Positions 9,332-17,383 of a DNA stretch of 64,000 nt are shown piece by piece (position 1 is the first letter of the stretch; each line of letters begins with the position of its first letter). A program made the translations under genes and the position numbers. A model generated the notes under the pieces. The model was given only the letters and a program-made list of their open reading frames with translations. It made no database searches and was not told the origin of the DNA. This stretch comes from Aquimarina algiphila (GTDB lineage Bacteria > Bacteroidota > Bacteroidia > Flavobacteriales > Flavobacteriaceae): assembly GCF_007489275.1 (NCBI RefSeq), contig NZ_VLNR01000010.1:1-64000 (forward strand), given 5' to 3'.

Positions 9332-9757
9332 ATGAAAATACAGCTCAAAAGAATAGATAACGATTACCATTTCGAATTAAAAAACGAAAGAGGACATGTG
9401 ACTCATATTGATAGTAAAGCAGAGGTTGGAGGACATGATTTAGCTCCGAGTCCAATGGAGTATGTGTTAATGGGAGTCGCGGGATGTAGTGCTATTGACG
9501 TAATATCAATTTTAAAGAAACAACGACAAGAAATTACAGACTATAGAGCAGAAGTGGATGGTAGTCGTGAAGAAATTGATGGAGCAAAGCCTTTTAAAAA
9601 TATAGTAGTAACTGTATTTCTTGAAGGGGAAATAGCTCCCGAAAAAGCAAAAAGAGCTGCTCAATTGTCGTTCGAAAAATATTGTTCAGTATCCAAAACT
9701 TTAGAACCTACTGCTACCATAGCATATAAAGTAGTAGTAAATAATAAAGAAGTATGA
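9332..9757 (+). CDS. OsmC/Ohr family protein
   Basis: A 141-residue OsmC-like protein. The family features are the SPMEYVLMGVAGCSAIDV helix with a conserved Cys at about residue 52, and a second Cys in KYCSVSKTLE near residue 115. OsmC/Ohr proteins reduce organic hydroperoxides using this pair of cysteines. It follows the peroxidase by 30 bp and overlaps the next gene by 4 bp, so two peroxide-related proteins sit inside a methionine operon. Whether this member is a true peroxidase or a YhfA-type protein is not decidable here. Confidence 0.85.
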   Translation: MKIQLKRIDNDYHFELKNERGHVTHIDSKAEVGGHDLAPSPMEYVLMGVAGCSAIDVISILKKQRQEITDYRAEVDGSREEIDGAKPFKNIVVTVFLEGEIAPEKAKRAAQLSFEKYCSVSKTLEPTATIAYKVVVNNKEV

Positions 9758-10932
9758 GTCTAGATAGTACAAATTTTGAAACACAAGCGGTCAGAACACA
9801 GACCGAAAAAACACAGTTTTTAGAGCATTCTTCACCCATGTATTTGACTTCGGGATTTGTTTTTGAAGATTCTGAAGAAATGAGAGCAGCTTTTGCTGAA
9901 GAGAAAGATCGGAACCTGTATAGTCGTTTTAGTAATCCTAATACTACAGAATTTGTAGATAAAATTTGTAAGTTAGAAGGAGCAGAAGATGGGTATGCAT
10001 TTGCAACAGGTATGGCTGCAGTGTTCTCTACATTTGCAGCTTTATTAGATGCAGGTGATCATATCATATCAGCACGATCTGTTTTTGGATCTACACATTC
10101 ATTGTTTACTAAGTATTTTCCTAAATGGAATATAGAAACAAGTTATTTTAGGATAGATGAGACGGAAAAAATAGAAAGTTTAATTCGATCTAATACAAAA
10201 ATTCTATATGCAGAATCTCCTACGAATCCGGGAGTAGATATTCTGGATTTAGAGGTATTGGGCAAAATTGCTAAAAAACATAATCTACTTTTGATTATTG
10301 ATAACTGTTTTGCAACTCCATATTTACAAAACCCTATTCAGTTTGGAGCAGATCTTGTTATACATTCGGCTACCAAGTTGATAGACGGTCAAGGAAGAGT
10401 ATTAGGAGGAGTAACCGTGGGCAAAAAAGAGTTAATCAGAGAGATTTATTTGTTTTCTCGAAATACGGGACCTGCATTATCACCTTTCAATGCCTGGGTG
10501 TTGTCTAAAAGTTTAGAAACATTAGCCGTTCGTGTAGACCGTCATTGTGAAAATGCATATAAACTAGCTGAGTTTTTAGAAGCACATCCCAAAGTAAATT
10601 GGGTAAAGTATCCTTTTTTGAAATCTCATCCGCAATATGAAATTGCTAAACGACAAATGAAATCAGGTGGTAATATTGTTGCTTTTGAAGTAAATGGAGG
10701 AGTACAGGCAGGGAAAACTTTTTTTGATACTATTAAAATGTGTTCTTTGTCTGCAAATCTTGGAGATACTAGAACTATAGTAACGCATCCTGCGTCTACA
10801 ACACATAGTAAGTTAGCTGATGAGGATAAAGAAGTTGTTGGGATTACCAATGGCATGGTACGGTGTTCTTTAGGGCTAGAACATATTGACGATATTATCC
10901 AGGATATAAAACAAGCATTAGAAGAAATATGA
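9754..10932 (+). CDS. metZ: O-succinylhomoserine sulfhydrylase / cystathionine gamma-synthase-like PLP enzyme
   Basis: A second Cys/Met metabolism PLP enzyme, 392 residues, distinct from the longer MetY at the start of the operon. The PLP lysine is Lys208 in HSATKLIDGQGR, a form typical of MetZ-type sulfhydrylases. YAFATGMAAVFS and AESPTNPGVDILDL are also family-typical. It should use an acylated homoserine plus sulfide (or cysteine) to make homocysteine (or cystathionine). It is the last gene before a strong terminator. Having both MetY and MetZ in one operon suggests two routes or two acyl-donor preferences; the specificity is inferred. Confidence 0.85.
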   Translation: MSLDSTNFETQAVRTQTEKTQFLEHSSPMYLTSGFVFEDSEEMRAAFAEEKDRNLYSRFSNPNTTEFVDKICKLEGAEDGYAFATGMAAVFSTFAALLDAGDHIISARSVFGSTHSLFTKYFPKWNIETSYFRIDETEKIESLIRSNTKILYAESPTNPGVDILDLEVLGKIAKKHNLLLIIDNCFATPYLQNPIQFGADLVIHSATKLIDGQGRVLGGVTVGKKELIREIYLFSRNTGPALSPFNAWVLSKSLETLAVRVDRHCENAYKLAEFLEAHPKVNWVKYPFLKSHPQYEIAKRQMKSGGNIVAFEVNGGVQAGKTFFDTIKMCSLSANLGDTRTIVTHPASTTHSKLADEDKEVVGITNGMVRCSLGLEHIDDIIQDIKQALEEI

Positions 10933-10934
10933 AG

Positions 10935-10963
10935 AAAAGCTGAGCATCTGCTCAGCTTTTTTT
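10935..10963 (+). terminator. Intrinsic terminator of the metY-metZ operon
   Basis: AAAAGCTGAGCA (10935-10946) pairs perfectly with TGCTCAGCTTTT (10949-10960) across a 2-base loop, followed by more T. It starts 2 bp after the metZ stop. It may also serve the converging minus-strand lipoprotein gene, though its T-run in that direction is only four. Confidence 0.93.
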
Positions 10964-10984
10964 GTTTAAGAAATAAAAGTGTTG

Positions 10985-11539
10985 TTAGTTTTTTGTTAAG
11001 GTAAAAATTTGATCACCTGTTACGGCAAAAGTGATTCCCTGACGTTCTATGTCTTCATTAATGGTTATCTTAAGTGTCATAGTTTCAGCAGTCAAAGAAA
11101 CAATTTCAAACGACTCTTCTTCTCCGGCAACAGTAGTAGTTAGAATATTGCCTTCTGTTTTCCATTCTCCAGTTCCTATAAAATCAGGAATTGGTTCTTC
11201 ATATTCAATTGGGTCTTGAGTGGGGATGCTTATAGTAGCAACTGCTGTAAAACCTCCAGAACTCACAAAAGTATTGGGTTCATCTGTCGCAGAAGTTTCT
11301 GTAAAAGTTGCTTTAGCAGTATAATCCTTTCCGGTAAGTGTAAAATCACCACTTACAGGAATATTTTGGATAGTAGCAGAAACTTTACCATTTTCTGACT
11401 TGACTTCTGTTAGATTCCATTCTCCGGGAATTAAATTTTGATCGACTTCAGTAGGTGCATCATCATCGCTACTACAAGAAAAAAATAACGAGGTACTTGC
11501 TAAAAATAAAAGCATTGCAAATTTTTTCATTTTGATCAT
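10985..11539 (-). CDS. Surface-type lipoprotein, lipocalin-like beta protein
   Basis: The signal peptide ends in the lipobox LFFSC (Cys22 from the first Met) followed by SSDDD. Acidic residues right after the Cys resemble the lipoprotein surface-export signal described in Bacteroidota. The 160-residue mature part begins IPGEWNLTEV and has alternating beta-strand patterns, ending VTGDQIFTLTKN, as in the small lipocalin-like lipoproteins common in flavobacteria. Function unknown. Met4 (11530) is an equally good start. Confidence 0.75.
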   Translation of the reverse strand: MIKMKKFAMLLFLASTSLFFSCSSDDDAPTEVDQNLIPGEWNLTEVKSENGKVSATIQNIPVSGDFTLTGKDYTAKATFTETSATDEPNTFVSSGGFTAVATISIPTQDPIEYEEPIPDFIGTGEWKTEGNILTTTVAGEEESFEIVSLTAETMTLKITINEDIERQGITFAVTGDQIFTLTKN

Positions 11540-11693
11540 ATATTTTGAGTTACTACTTAATTTTCAACGAGAGGCTGATTATCATATTGTTCCTTTTGTT
11601 TAATTGACTCTTTTTTATGGGGTTTTTAAGGGTAATTAGTAAAAGTTTAGTAAATCATTATTCATTATTATATACAATGATCCTATCAACGCT

Positions 11694-11708
11694 TTAATAA
11701 TCTACTAA
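11694..11708 (+). promoter_or_regulatory. Copy 1 of a 15-bp element upstream of the cys operon
   Basis: TTAATAATCTACTAA, followed by ACTAGTGGGG. The same 15 bases recur 114 bp downstream, again followed by a similar purine-rich tail. Position and exact duplication suggest a binding site for a sulfur regulator, which I cannot name. Confidence 0.45.
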
Positions 11709-11807
11709 ACTAGTGGGGTTTTTATTAAAGATATCATAATTCATTGAGTTTTAGTAAGATTTTTTTAATCTTTTGGACTAATACACAAATTTTATATATA
11801 CATTTGT

Positions 11808-11822
11808 TTAATAATCTACTAA
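11808..11822 (+). promoter_or_regulatory. Copy 2 of a 15-bp element upstream of the cys operon
   Basis: Exact second copy of TTAATAATCTACTAA, followed by TCCGATAGGG, ending 27 bp before the first ATG of the operon. That position overlaps where the promoter or the transcript start should be, so it could be an operator acting on initiation. Confidence 0.45.
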
Positions 11823-11849
11823 TCCGATAGGGTAATAGAATTTTAAAAA

Positions 11850-12116
11850 ATGATTGTAGATCAAATGATATTAGATAAAGTATCCACACAGAAAACAACA
11901 TATCAGGATGATAAAACTTCTGAGAAACCTTTGCGTAGTATTGCAAAAGCAGTGAGCTGGAGAGTGGTGGGTACATTAGATACATTAATTGTATCCTATA
12001 TTTTAACTGGAGAAATAGCGCTTGCTACTTCTATAGCGTCTATTGATTTTGTAACCAAAATGATTTTGTATTTCTTTCATGAAAGAATTTGGAATCGAAT
12101 TAAATGGGGGAAGTAG
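11850..12116 (+). CDS. DUF2061 small membrane protein
   Basis: The C-terminal 60 residues match DUF2061: SIAKAVSWRVVGTLDTLIVSYILTG, then ALATSIASIDFVTKMILYFFHERIW. This gives two hydrophobic segments. The first ~28 residues are polar. It is the first gene of the sulfate-assimilation operon, 15 bp before cysH. DUF2061 proteins are often found beside sulfate-activation genes, so a role in sulfate or sulfite handling at the membrane is plausible, but no activity is established. Confidence 0.85.
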   Translation: MIVDQMILDKVSTQKTTYQDDKTSEKPLRSIAKAVSWRVVGTLDTLIVSYILTGEIALATSIASIDFVTKMILYFFHERIWNRIKWGK

Positions 12117-12131
12117 AAAAGAAAGAGAATT

Positions 12132-12758
12132 ATGAGCTTAACAGAAAAAGAAATAGCAAATCTTAATAAATCACTAAGGGATAAGACACCTTTAGAAATT
12201 ACACAATGGGCGATTTTAAATGCAAAAAAACCTGTAGTTACTACTAATTTTAGACCATATGAAGCGGCTATTCTTGCAGTTTGCTCAGAAGCACTGCCTG
12301 ATATTCCGGTGATTTGGTGTGATTCAGGGTACAATACCCCAAATACATATAAGCATGCAGATAATGTCATTGATTTACTGAGCTTAAACGTCAAATTGTA
12401 TGTTCCAAAACAAACTACAGCACACAGAGATGTAGTGATGGGAATTCCAGATATTGACGATCCTAAACATAAGATTTTTACAGAACAGGTAAAGCTAGAA
12501 CCTTTTAAAAGAGCAATGTCAGATTTTGCTCCTGATGTCTGGTTTACAAATCTTCGAAAAGGACAAACCGCATTGCGGGATTCTTTGGATATTTTAAGTG
12601 TTGGAAAAGATGGTGTTTTAAAAGTAAGCCCTTTTTATTACTACAGTGATGAAGAATTAGATGTGTATTTAGAGGAAAACAAATTACCAAACGAATTCAA
12701 ATATTTTGACCCTACAAAAGTATTAGAAAATAGAGAGTGTGGGTTACATACTAACTAA
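12132..12758 (+). CDS. cysH: Phosphoadenylyl-sulfate (PAPS) reductase
   Basis: Reduces activated sulfate to sulfite. The 208-residue protein has the PP-loop-type fold with WCDSGYNTPNTY, a basic NLRKGQTALR segment and the catalytic C-terminal RECGLH motif with its single Cys. The paired cysteines that hold the [4Fe-4S] cluster of APS reductases are absent: the place where CCxxRKxxPL would stand reads EQVKLEPFKR. It should therefore be the thioredoxin-dependent PAPS type. However, no APS kinase (cysC) is present in this operon, so either it lies elsewhere or the substrate is APS. Confidence 0.88.
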   Translation: MSLTEKEIANLNKSLRDKTPLEITQWAILNAKKPVVTTNFRPYEAAILAVCSEALPDIPVIWCDSGYNTPNTYKHADNVIDLLSLNVKLYVPKQTTAHRDVVMGIPDIDDPKHKIFTEQVKLEPFKRAMSDFAPDVWFTNLRKGQTALRDSLDILSVGKDGVLKVSPFYYYSDEELDVYLEENKLPNEFKYFDPTKVLENRECGLHTN

Positions 12759-12779
12759 TAAATTACGAAAAAGATAAGA

Positions 12780-13739
12780 ATGGAAATACTAGAAAAGAAA
12801 GTAGAACAATTAAATGGATCAGCGGGTAACTTAGCTGGGGCATCTGTTCTTAAGGTAAATCCTTTGGAGAGCGAAGCAATTTATATTTTTAGAGAAGTAG
12901 TTGCACAGTTCGAAAAACCAGTATTGCTTTTTTCTGGAGGAAAAGATTCTATTACTTTGGTGCGATTGGCTCAGAAAGCATTTTACCCAGGAAAAATCCC
13001 TTTCCCATTATTACATATTGACACAGGACATAATTTTCCCGAAACTATAGAATTTAGAGATCGATTAGTCAAAGAACTAGGAGTAGAACTAATCGTTAGA
13101 AATGTTCAGGATTCCATTGATCAAGGTAAAGTTATAGAAGAAAAAGGAAAATATGCAAGTCGTAATAGTTTACAAACTACAACGCTTTTGGATGCTTTAG
13201 AAGAATTTAAGTTTGATGCAGCTATAGGTGGAGCAAGAAGGGATGAGGAAAAGGCAAGAGCCAAAGAACGTATATTTTCAGTTAGAGATGATTTTGGACA
13301 GTGGGATGAAAAAAATCAACGCCCAGAATTATTTGATCATCTTAACGGGAAGATAGATTTAGGTCAAAATGTGCGGGTGTTTCCAATTAGTAACTGGACA
13401 GAATTAGATGTATGGAGTTATATTCAAAAAGAAGCTATTGAAATTCCATCAATATATTTTGCACATAAACGTAAAATATTTATTCGGGATGGTATGATTT
13501 GGTCAGCAGAAGATGATGTGGTATATAGAGAAGTTGATGAGGTGGTAGAGGAACGAATGGTTAGGTTTCGTACGGTAGGAGATATGTCTTGTACAGCCGC
13601 AGTGCTATCAGATGCAATCACAATTGACAAAGTTGTTGATGAAATTAGACAATCAACAATCTCAGAACGAGGAGCTCGTATAGATGATAAACGATCTGAA
13701 GCAGCTATGGAAAAACGTAAACAACAAGGATATTTTTAA
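12780..13739 (+). CDS. cysD: Sulfate adenylyltransferase subunit 2
   Basis: The catalytic subunit of ATP sulfurylase, which makes adenylyl sulfate from sulfate and ATP together with the GTPase CysN. The PP-loop SGGKDS is at about residue 54, with IDTGHNFPETIEFRD, GGARRDEEKARAKERIFS and the C-terminal RGARIDDKRSEAAMEKRKQQGYF region (quoted here as landmarks) as in CysD proteins of about 300 residues. It starts 21 bp after cysH. A 117-bp gap with a hairpin repeat separates it from cysN, so the operon may be processed or partly terminated there. Confidence 0.96.
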   Translation: MEILEKKVEQLNGSAGNLAGASVLKVNPLESEAIYIFREVVAQFEKPVLLFSGGKDSITLVRLAQKAFYPGKIPFPLLHIDTGHNFPETIEFRDRLVKELGVELIVRNVQDSIDQGKVIEEKGKYASRNSLQTTTLLDALEEFKFDAAIGGARRDEEKARAKERIFSVRDDFGQWDEKNQRPELFDHLNGKIDLGQNVRVFPISNWTELDVWSYIQKEAIEIPSIYFAHKRKIFIRDGMIWSAEDDVVYREVDEVVEERMVRFRTVGDMSCTAAVLSDAITIDKVVDEIRQSTISERGARIDDKRSEAAMEKRKQQGYF

Positions 13740-13761
13740 AAGTTGTTTTTGTTATTTCGGT

Positions 13762-13789
13762 TTGACACATTGAGCTCGTCGAAATGAAG
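13762..13789. repeat. Short hairpin repeat between cysD and cysN
   Basis: CATT (13768-13771) and AATG (13783-13786) flank the 11-base loop GAGCTCGTCGA. A relative with the loop GAGCTTGTCGA and stem CACT/AGTG lies at 30838-30858. The stem change from T:A to C:G keeps pairing, as expected for a REP-like element. Confidence 0.5.
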
Positions 13790-13856
13790 ACTGGAACTTA
13801 AATATTCATCATAAATAATAAAGAATACTACTCCCAAAGGAGAAATAATAATAGCT

Positions 13857-15104
13857 ATGGACGTATTAAAAATAGCAACAGCAGGAAGTGTAGATGATGG
13901 TAAAAGTACCTTAATTGGTCGTATCTTATATGATACAAAATCATTAACTACAGATAAATTAGAAGCAATCGAAACCAGGAGTAAAGCTAATGGATTTGAT
14001 TATCTGGATTTTTCATTGGCGACAGATGGTTTAGTGGCAGAACGAGAACAAGGAATAACGATCGATGTAGCACATATTTATTTTTCTACAAAAGAGAAAA
14101 GTTACATTATTGCTGATACACCGGGCCATATAGAATATACCAGAAATATGGTGACTGGAGCATCAACTTCTCAGGCTTCGATTATTTTGGTAGATGCTCG
14201 TAAAGGAGTTATAGAGCAGACATATCGTCACTTTTTTATTAATAATTTATTGAGAGTTAAGGATGTTATAGTAGCTATTAATAAAATGGATTTGGTAGAT
14301 TTTTCTCAAGAAAAATTTGAAGCAATTAAAAAAGATTTTGAGATACTAATAGCAAAAAGCGATTATAAAGAGCAAAATATAACTTTTATTCCTGTAAGTG
14401 CTCTACAAGGAGATAATGTAGTAGATAAATCAGAAAGAACACCTTGGTATTCTGGTCAGACATTATTAGAACATTTAGAAGAACTGGACGCACAAGATGT
14501 TTATGAAAAAGCACAGGTACGTTTCCCAATTCAAACAGTAATTCGTCCTAAAAAAGATGAATTTCATGATTTTAGAGGGTATGCAGGAAAATTGTATGGT
14601 GGAGACCTTTCTATAGGAGATGAAGTCACTATTTTACCTTCATTGACTACATCAAAAGTAAAAGAAATTTACTTTTTTGATCAAAAATTTGATACTGCCG
14701 GTAGAGGAAGTTCATGCACAATTACACTAGAGAATGATGTAAATGTTAGTCGTGGAGATATGATTGTAAAATCATCAGAAAAACCAAGAGTAGAAAAACT
14801 TTTGACAGCTACGGTCTGTTGGATGGATAGTAAGGATCTTAACCCTGGAACTAATTATTTTCTACAAAGCGGAAGCAGTCGAATCCTGGCAAAAGTAAAA
14901 AGTATAAGTGGGACTATTGCTACCGATTTTTCTGGAGAAGATATTTCAAAAAATTCCTTGAGCTTAAATGAAATAGGGAAAGTTCAGATACAATTGAGTA
15001 AACCTTTAGCGGTTGATTCTTATAGTAAGAATAAAGCGTCAGGGTCATTTATATTAATAGATTCACAAACCAATAATACTTCTGGAGTAGGCTTTATAGA
15101 ATAA
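13857..15104 (+). CDS. cysN: Sulfate adenylyltransferase subunit 1 (GTPase)
   Basis: Elongation-factor-like GTPase that drives ATP sulfurylase. The GTP-binding motifs are GSVDDGKST (residues ~9-17), DTPGH and NKMD. At 415 residues it is shorter than the enterobacterial CysN (about 475) and carries no fused APS kinase domain at the C-terminus. It works with CysD encoded just upstream. The C-terminal part has the beta-barrel domains expected (QTVIRPKKDEFHDFRGYAG, then VQIQLSKPLAVDSY). Confidence 0.96.
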   Translation: MDVLKIATAGSVDDGKSTLIGRILYDTKSLTTDKLEAIETRSKANGFDYLDFSLATDGLVAEREQGITIDVAHIYFSTKEKSYIIADTPGHIEYTRNMVTGASTSQASIILVDARKGVIEQTYRHFFINNLLRVKDVIVAINKMDLVDFSQEKFEAIKKDFEILIAKSDYKEQNITFIPVSALQGDNVVDKSERTPWYSGQTLLEHLEELDAQDVYEKAQVRFPIQTVIRPKKDEFHDFRGYAGKLYGGDLSIGDEVTILPSLTTSKVKEIYFFDQKFDTAGRGSSCTITLENDVNVSRGDMIVKSSEKPRVEKLLTATVCWMDSKDLNPGTNYFLQSGSSRILAKVKSISGTIATDFSGEDISKNSLSLNEIGKVQIQLSKPLAVDSYSKNKASGSFILIDSQTNNTSGVGFIE

Positions 15105-15226
15105 TAAATAAAAAGCTTTTTCTCTATTATAAGAAGAAGAAAAAAACAAGATTTTTTAATAGATAAAACCATCATACAAAAGTCATAACTATGTCCTTTT
15201 TTAAGGATAGAAATACGAAAAAAAAG

Positions 15227-17317
15227 ATGCAAAGTTTTAGAACCGAAATAGAAAACCCGATTGTTCAGAAAGACATTATAGAATTAGCTAATAAAATAGA
15301 GCAATTCCATAAGGGTAAGATAGATGAAGAAAAATTTCGAAGCCTTCGTTTAGCACGTGGAGTATATGGTCAGCGTCAGGAAGGAGTGCAAATGATTCGT
15401 ATTAAATTACCTTATGGTAAGGTGTTGAGTAACCAATTAAGGCGTATCTGTGAAGTGTCTGATGAATATTCTAGAGGAAGATTACACATTACAACACGTC
15501 AGGACATCCAGATTCATTATGTGGATTTGAATAGAACCCCAGAGCTTTGGTCAGAGCTAGAAAGAGATGATGTTACATTAAGAGAAGCATGTGGTAATAC
15601 GGTACGTAATGTAACTGCTTCAGAGACTGCAGGGATTGACCCCAAAGAACCTTTTGATGTATCTCCATATGCAGATGCATTGTTTCGTTTCTTTTTAAGA
15701 AACCCGATCTGTCAGGAGATGGGACGTAAGTTTAAAGTGTCCTTTTCTGGAACAGAAGAAGATACAGGTTTATCTTACATGCATGATTTAGGTTTTATAG
15801 CTAAAATTGAAAATGGAGTTCGAGGATTTAAAGTGATGTTGGGTGGAGGATTAGGCTCTCAACCTAGACACGCTGATGAATTATATAGTTTTTTGCCAAC
15901 AGATAAGATCATTCCTCTAATGGAGGGGGTATTGAGAATATTCGATCGCCACGGAGAACGTAAGAGTAGAGCTAAAGCTAGAATGAAATTTTTACTAAAA
16001 GATATTGGTTTAGAAGCATTCAAAGAATTAGTAGAAGCAGAACAAAATGCAATCGAACAAAAAACAGTTGCAATTGATGCTGATGCTTATGAAGTTTCTG
16101 TTCCTGTAGCGGTTGAAGCTCCACATGTAGATATTAAAAATCAAAAAGCTTTTGAGTTATGGAAAGCCACTAATGTGATCTCTCAAAAACAACAAGGATA
16201 TGTTGCAATAGGGATAAAAGTATTATTGGGAGATTTTTATACTGATAAAGCTCGATTGTTGGCTGATCTTGTAGAGAAATATGCAGCTGGAGAGATTCGT
16301 CTATCCTTACGTCAGAATATTTTGATTCCTTTTGTAAAGGAAGATTTATTACCATTTTTCTATCAGGAACTAGAAAAATTAGGATTCGTAGAATCTGGAT
16401 ATAATAAAGCTGTGGATATTACCGCTTGTCCTGGTACAGATACGTGTAATTTAGGTATCGCGAGTAGTACAGGTATTGCAGAAGAGTTAGAACGAGTAAT
16501 CAAAACTGAATACCCTCAATATCTTGAGAAAGAAGATTTGGTTATCAAAATTAGTGGATGTATGAATGCTTGTGGACAGCATAATATGGCAAATATAGGC
16601 TTCCAGGGAATGTCTATACGTACCAAAGATAAACTAGTAGCTCCAGCATTACAAGTGTTGTTAGGAGGAGGTAATCTAGGTGATGGAAAAGGAAAGTTTG
16701 CTGATAAAGTAGTAAAAATTCCTAGCAGAAGAGGACCAGAGGCATTAAGAAGAATATTAAATGACTTTGAAGCAAATGCAAATAGAAAGCCATTTGTAGC
16801 ATATTATGCTGATAAAGGGGAGAAATATTTCTATGATTTACTTACTGACCTATCCAATGCTGATAACCTTACTCAAGAAGATTTTATTGATTGGGGGACA
16901 GAGGAAAATTATGTTAAAGCAATTGGGATTGGAGAATGTGCAGGAGTTGTTATTGATTTAATCGCTACTTTGTTTTTAGAAAGTGAAGAGAAAATTGAAA
17001 ATGCAAAACTCTCTTTTGAAAATGAAATATATTCTGATGCCGTTTATCATGCATATAGTTCTTTAGTAAATTCAGCAAAAGCATTGTTATTGGCAGAGAA
17101 TAAGAAAACAAATACTCATGCTAGTATTATAAACCAATTTGATGATGAATTTGTAGTCAATGGAAAGATAAATTTGGATGGTACGTTTGCAGATTTAATA
17201 TATCAAATTCAGAAAAATGCACCAAGTAAGGATTTTGCAGTGGATTATATCAAAAAAGCAGAGCAATTTTTACAGAAAGTGCAAGAATTTAGAACACTTG
17301 AAGTAGAAAACGCATAA
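15227..17317 (+). CDS. Ferredoxin-type sulfite (nitrite/sulfite) reductase with C-terminal HEPN-like domain
   Basis: Reduces sulfite to sulfide with six electrons on a siroheme-[4Fe-4S] centre. It contains two ferredoxin-like/NiR repeats: the first with LRLARGVYGQRQ and LHITTRQDIQIH, the second with RLSLRQNILIPF. The cluster cysteines follow the family spacing, CPGTDTC (Cx5C) and CMNAC (Cx3C). The reductase ends near residue 570. The last ~115 residues form a separate helical domain (SDAVYHAYSSLVNSAKALLL, then THASIINQFDDEF) resembling HEPN. No Arg-x4-6-His nuclease motif is evident there. The ATG at 15227 (MQSFRTEIENP) is preferred; an in-frame ATG at 15191 would add 12 residues. Confidence 0.9.
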   Translation: MQSFRTEIENPIVQKDIIELANKIEQFHKGKIDEEKFRSLRLARGVYGQRQEGVQMIRIKLPYGKVLSNQLRRICEVSDEYSRGRLHITTRQDIQIHYVDLNRTPELWSELERDDVTLREACGNTVRNVTASETAGIDPKEPFDVSPYADALFRFFLRNPICQEMGRKFKVSFSGTEEDTGLSYMHDLGFIAKIENGVRGFKVMLGGGLGSQPRHADELYSFLPTDKIIPLMEGVLRIFDRHGERKSRAKARMKFLLKDIGLEAFKELVEAEQNAIEQKTVAIDADAYEVSVPVAVEAPHVDIKNQKAFELWKATNVISQKQQGYVAIGIKVLLGDFYTDKARLLADLVEKYAAGEIRLSLRQNILIPFVKEDLLPFFYQELEKLGFVESGYNKAVDITACPGTDTCNLGIASSTGIAEELERVIKTEYPQYLEKEDLVIKISGCMNACGQHNMANIGFQGMSIRTKDKLVAPALQVLLGGGNLGDGKGKFADKVVKIPSRRGPEALRRILNDFEANANRKPFVAYYADKGEKYFYDLLTDLSNADNLTQEDFIDWGTEENYVKAIGIGECAGVVIDLIATLFLESEEKIENAKLSFENEIYSDAVYHAYSSLVNSAKALLLAENKKTNTHASIINQFDDEFVVNGKINLDGTFADLIYQIQKNAPSKDFAVDYIKKAEQFLQKVQEFRTLEVENA

Positions 17318-17383
17318 AGCTGTAAATTTGATCGACTTCTTAGGAATAATTTCAATGAGGTCAAATGATTAAAATCATAAATA

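Noticed and set aside
10626..10856. Antisense frame within metZ, and similar frames opposite metK, metH, rsgA and queA
   Set aside because: They are shadows of strongly coding genes on the other strand, with no independent support.
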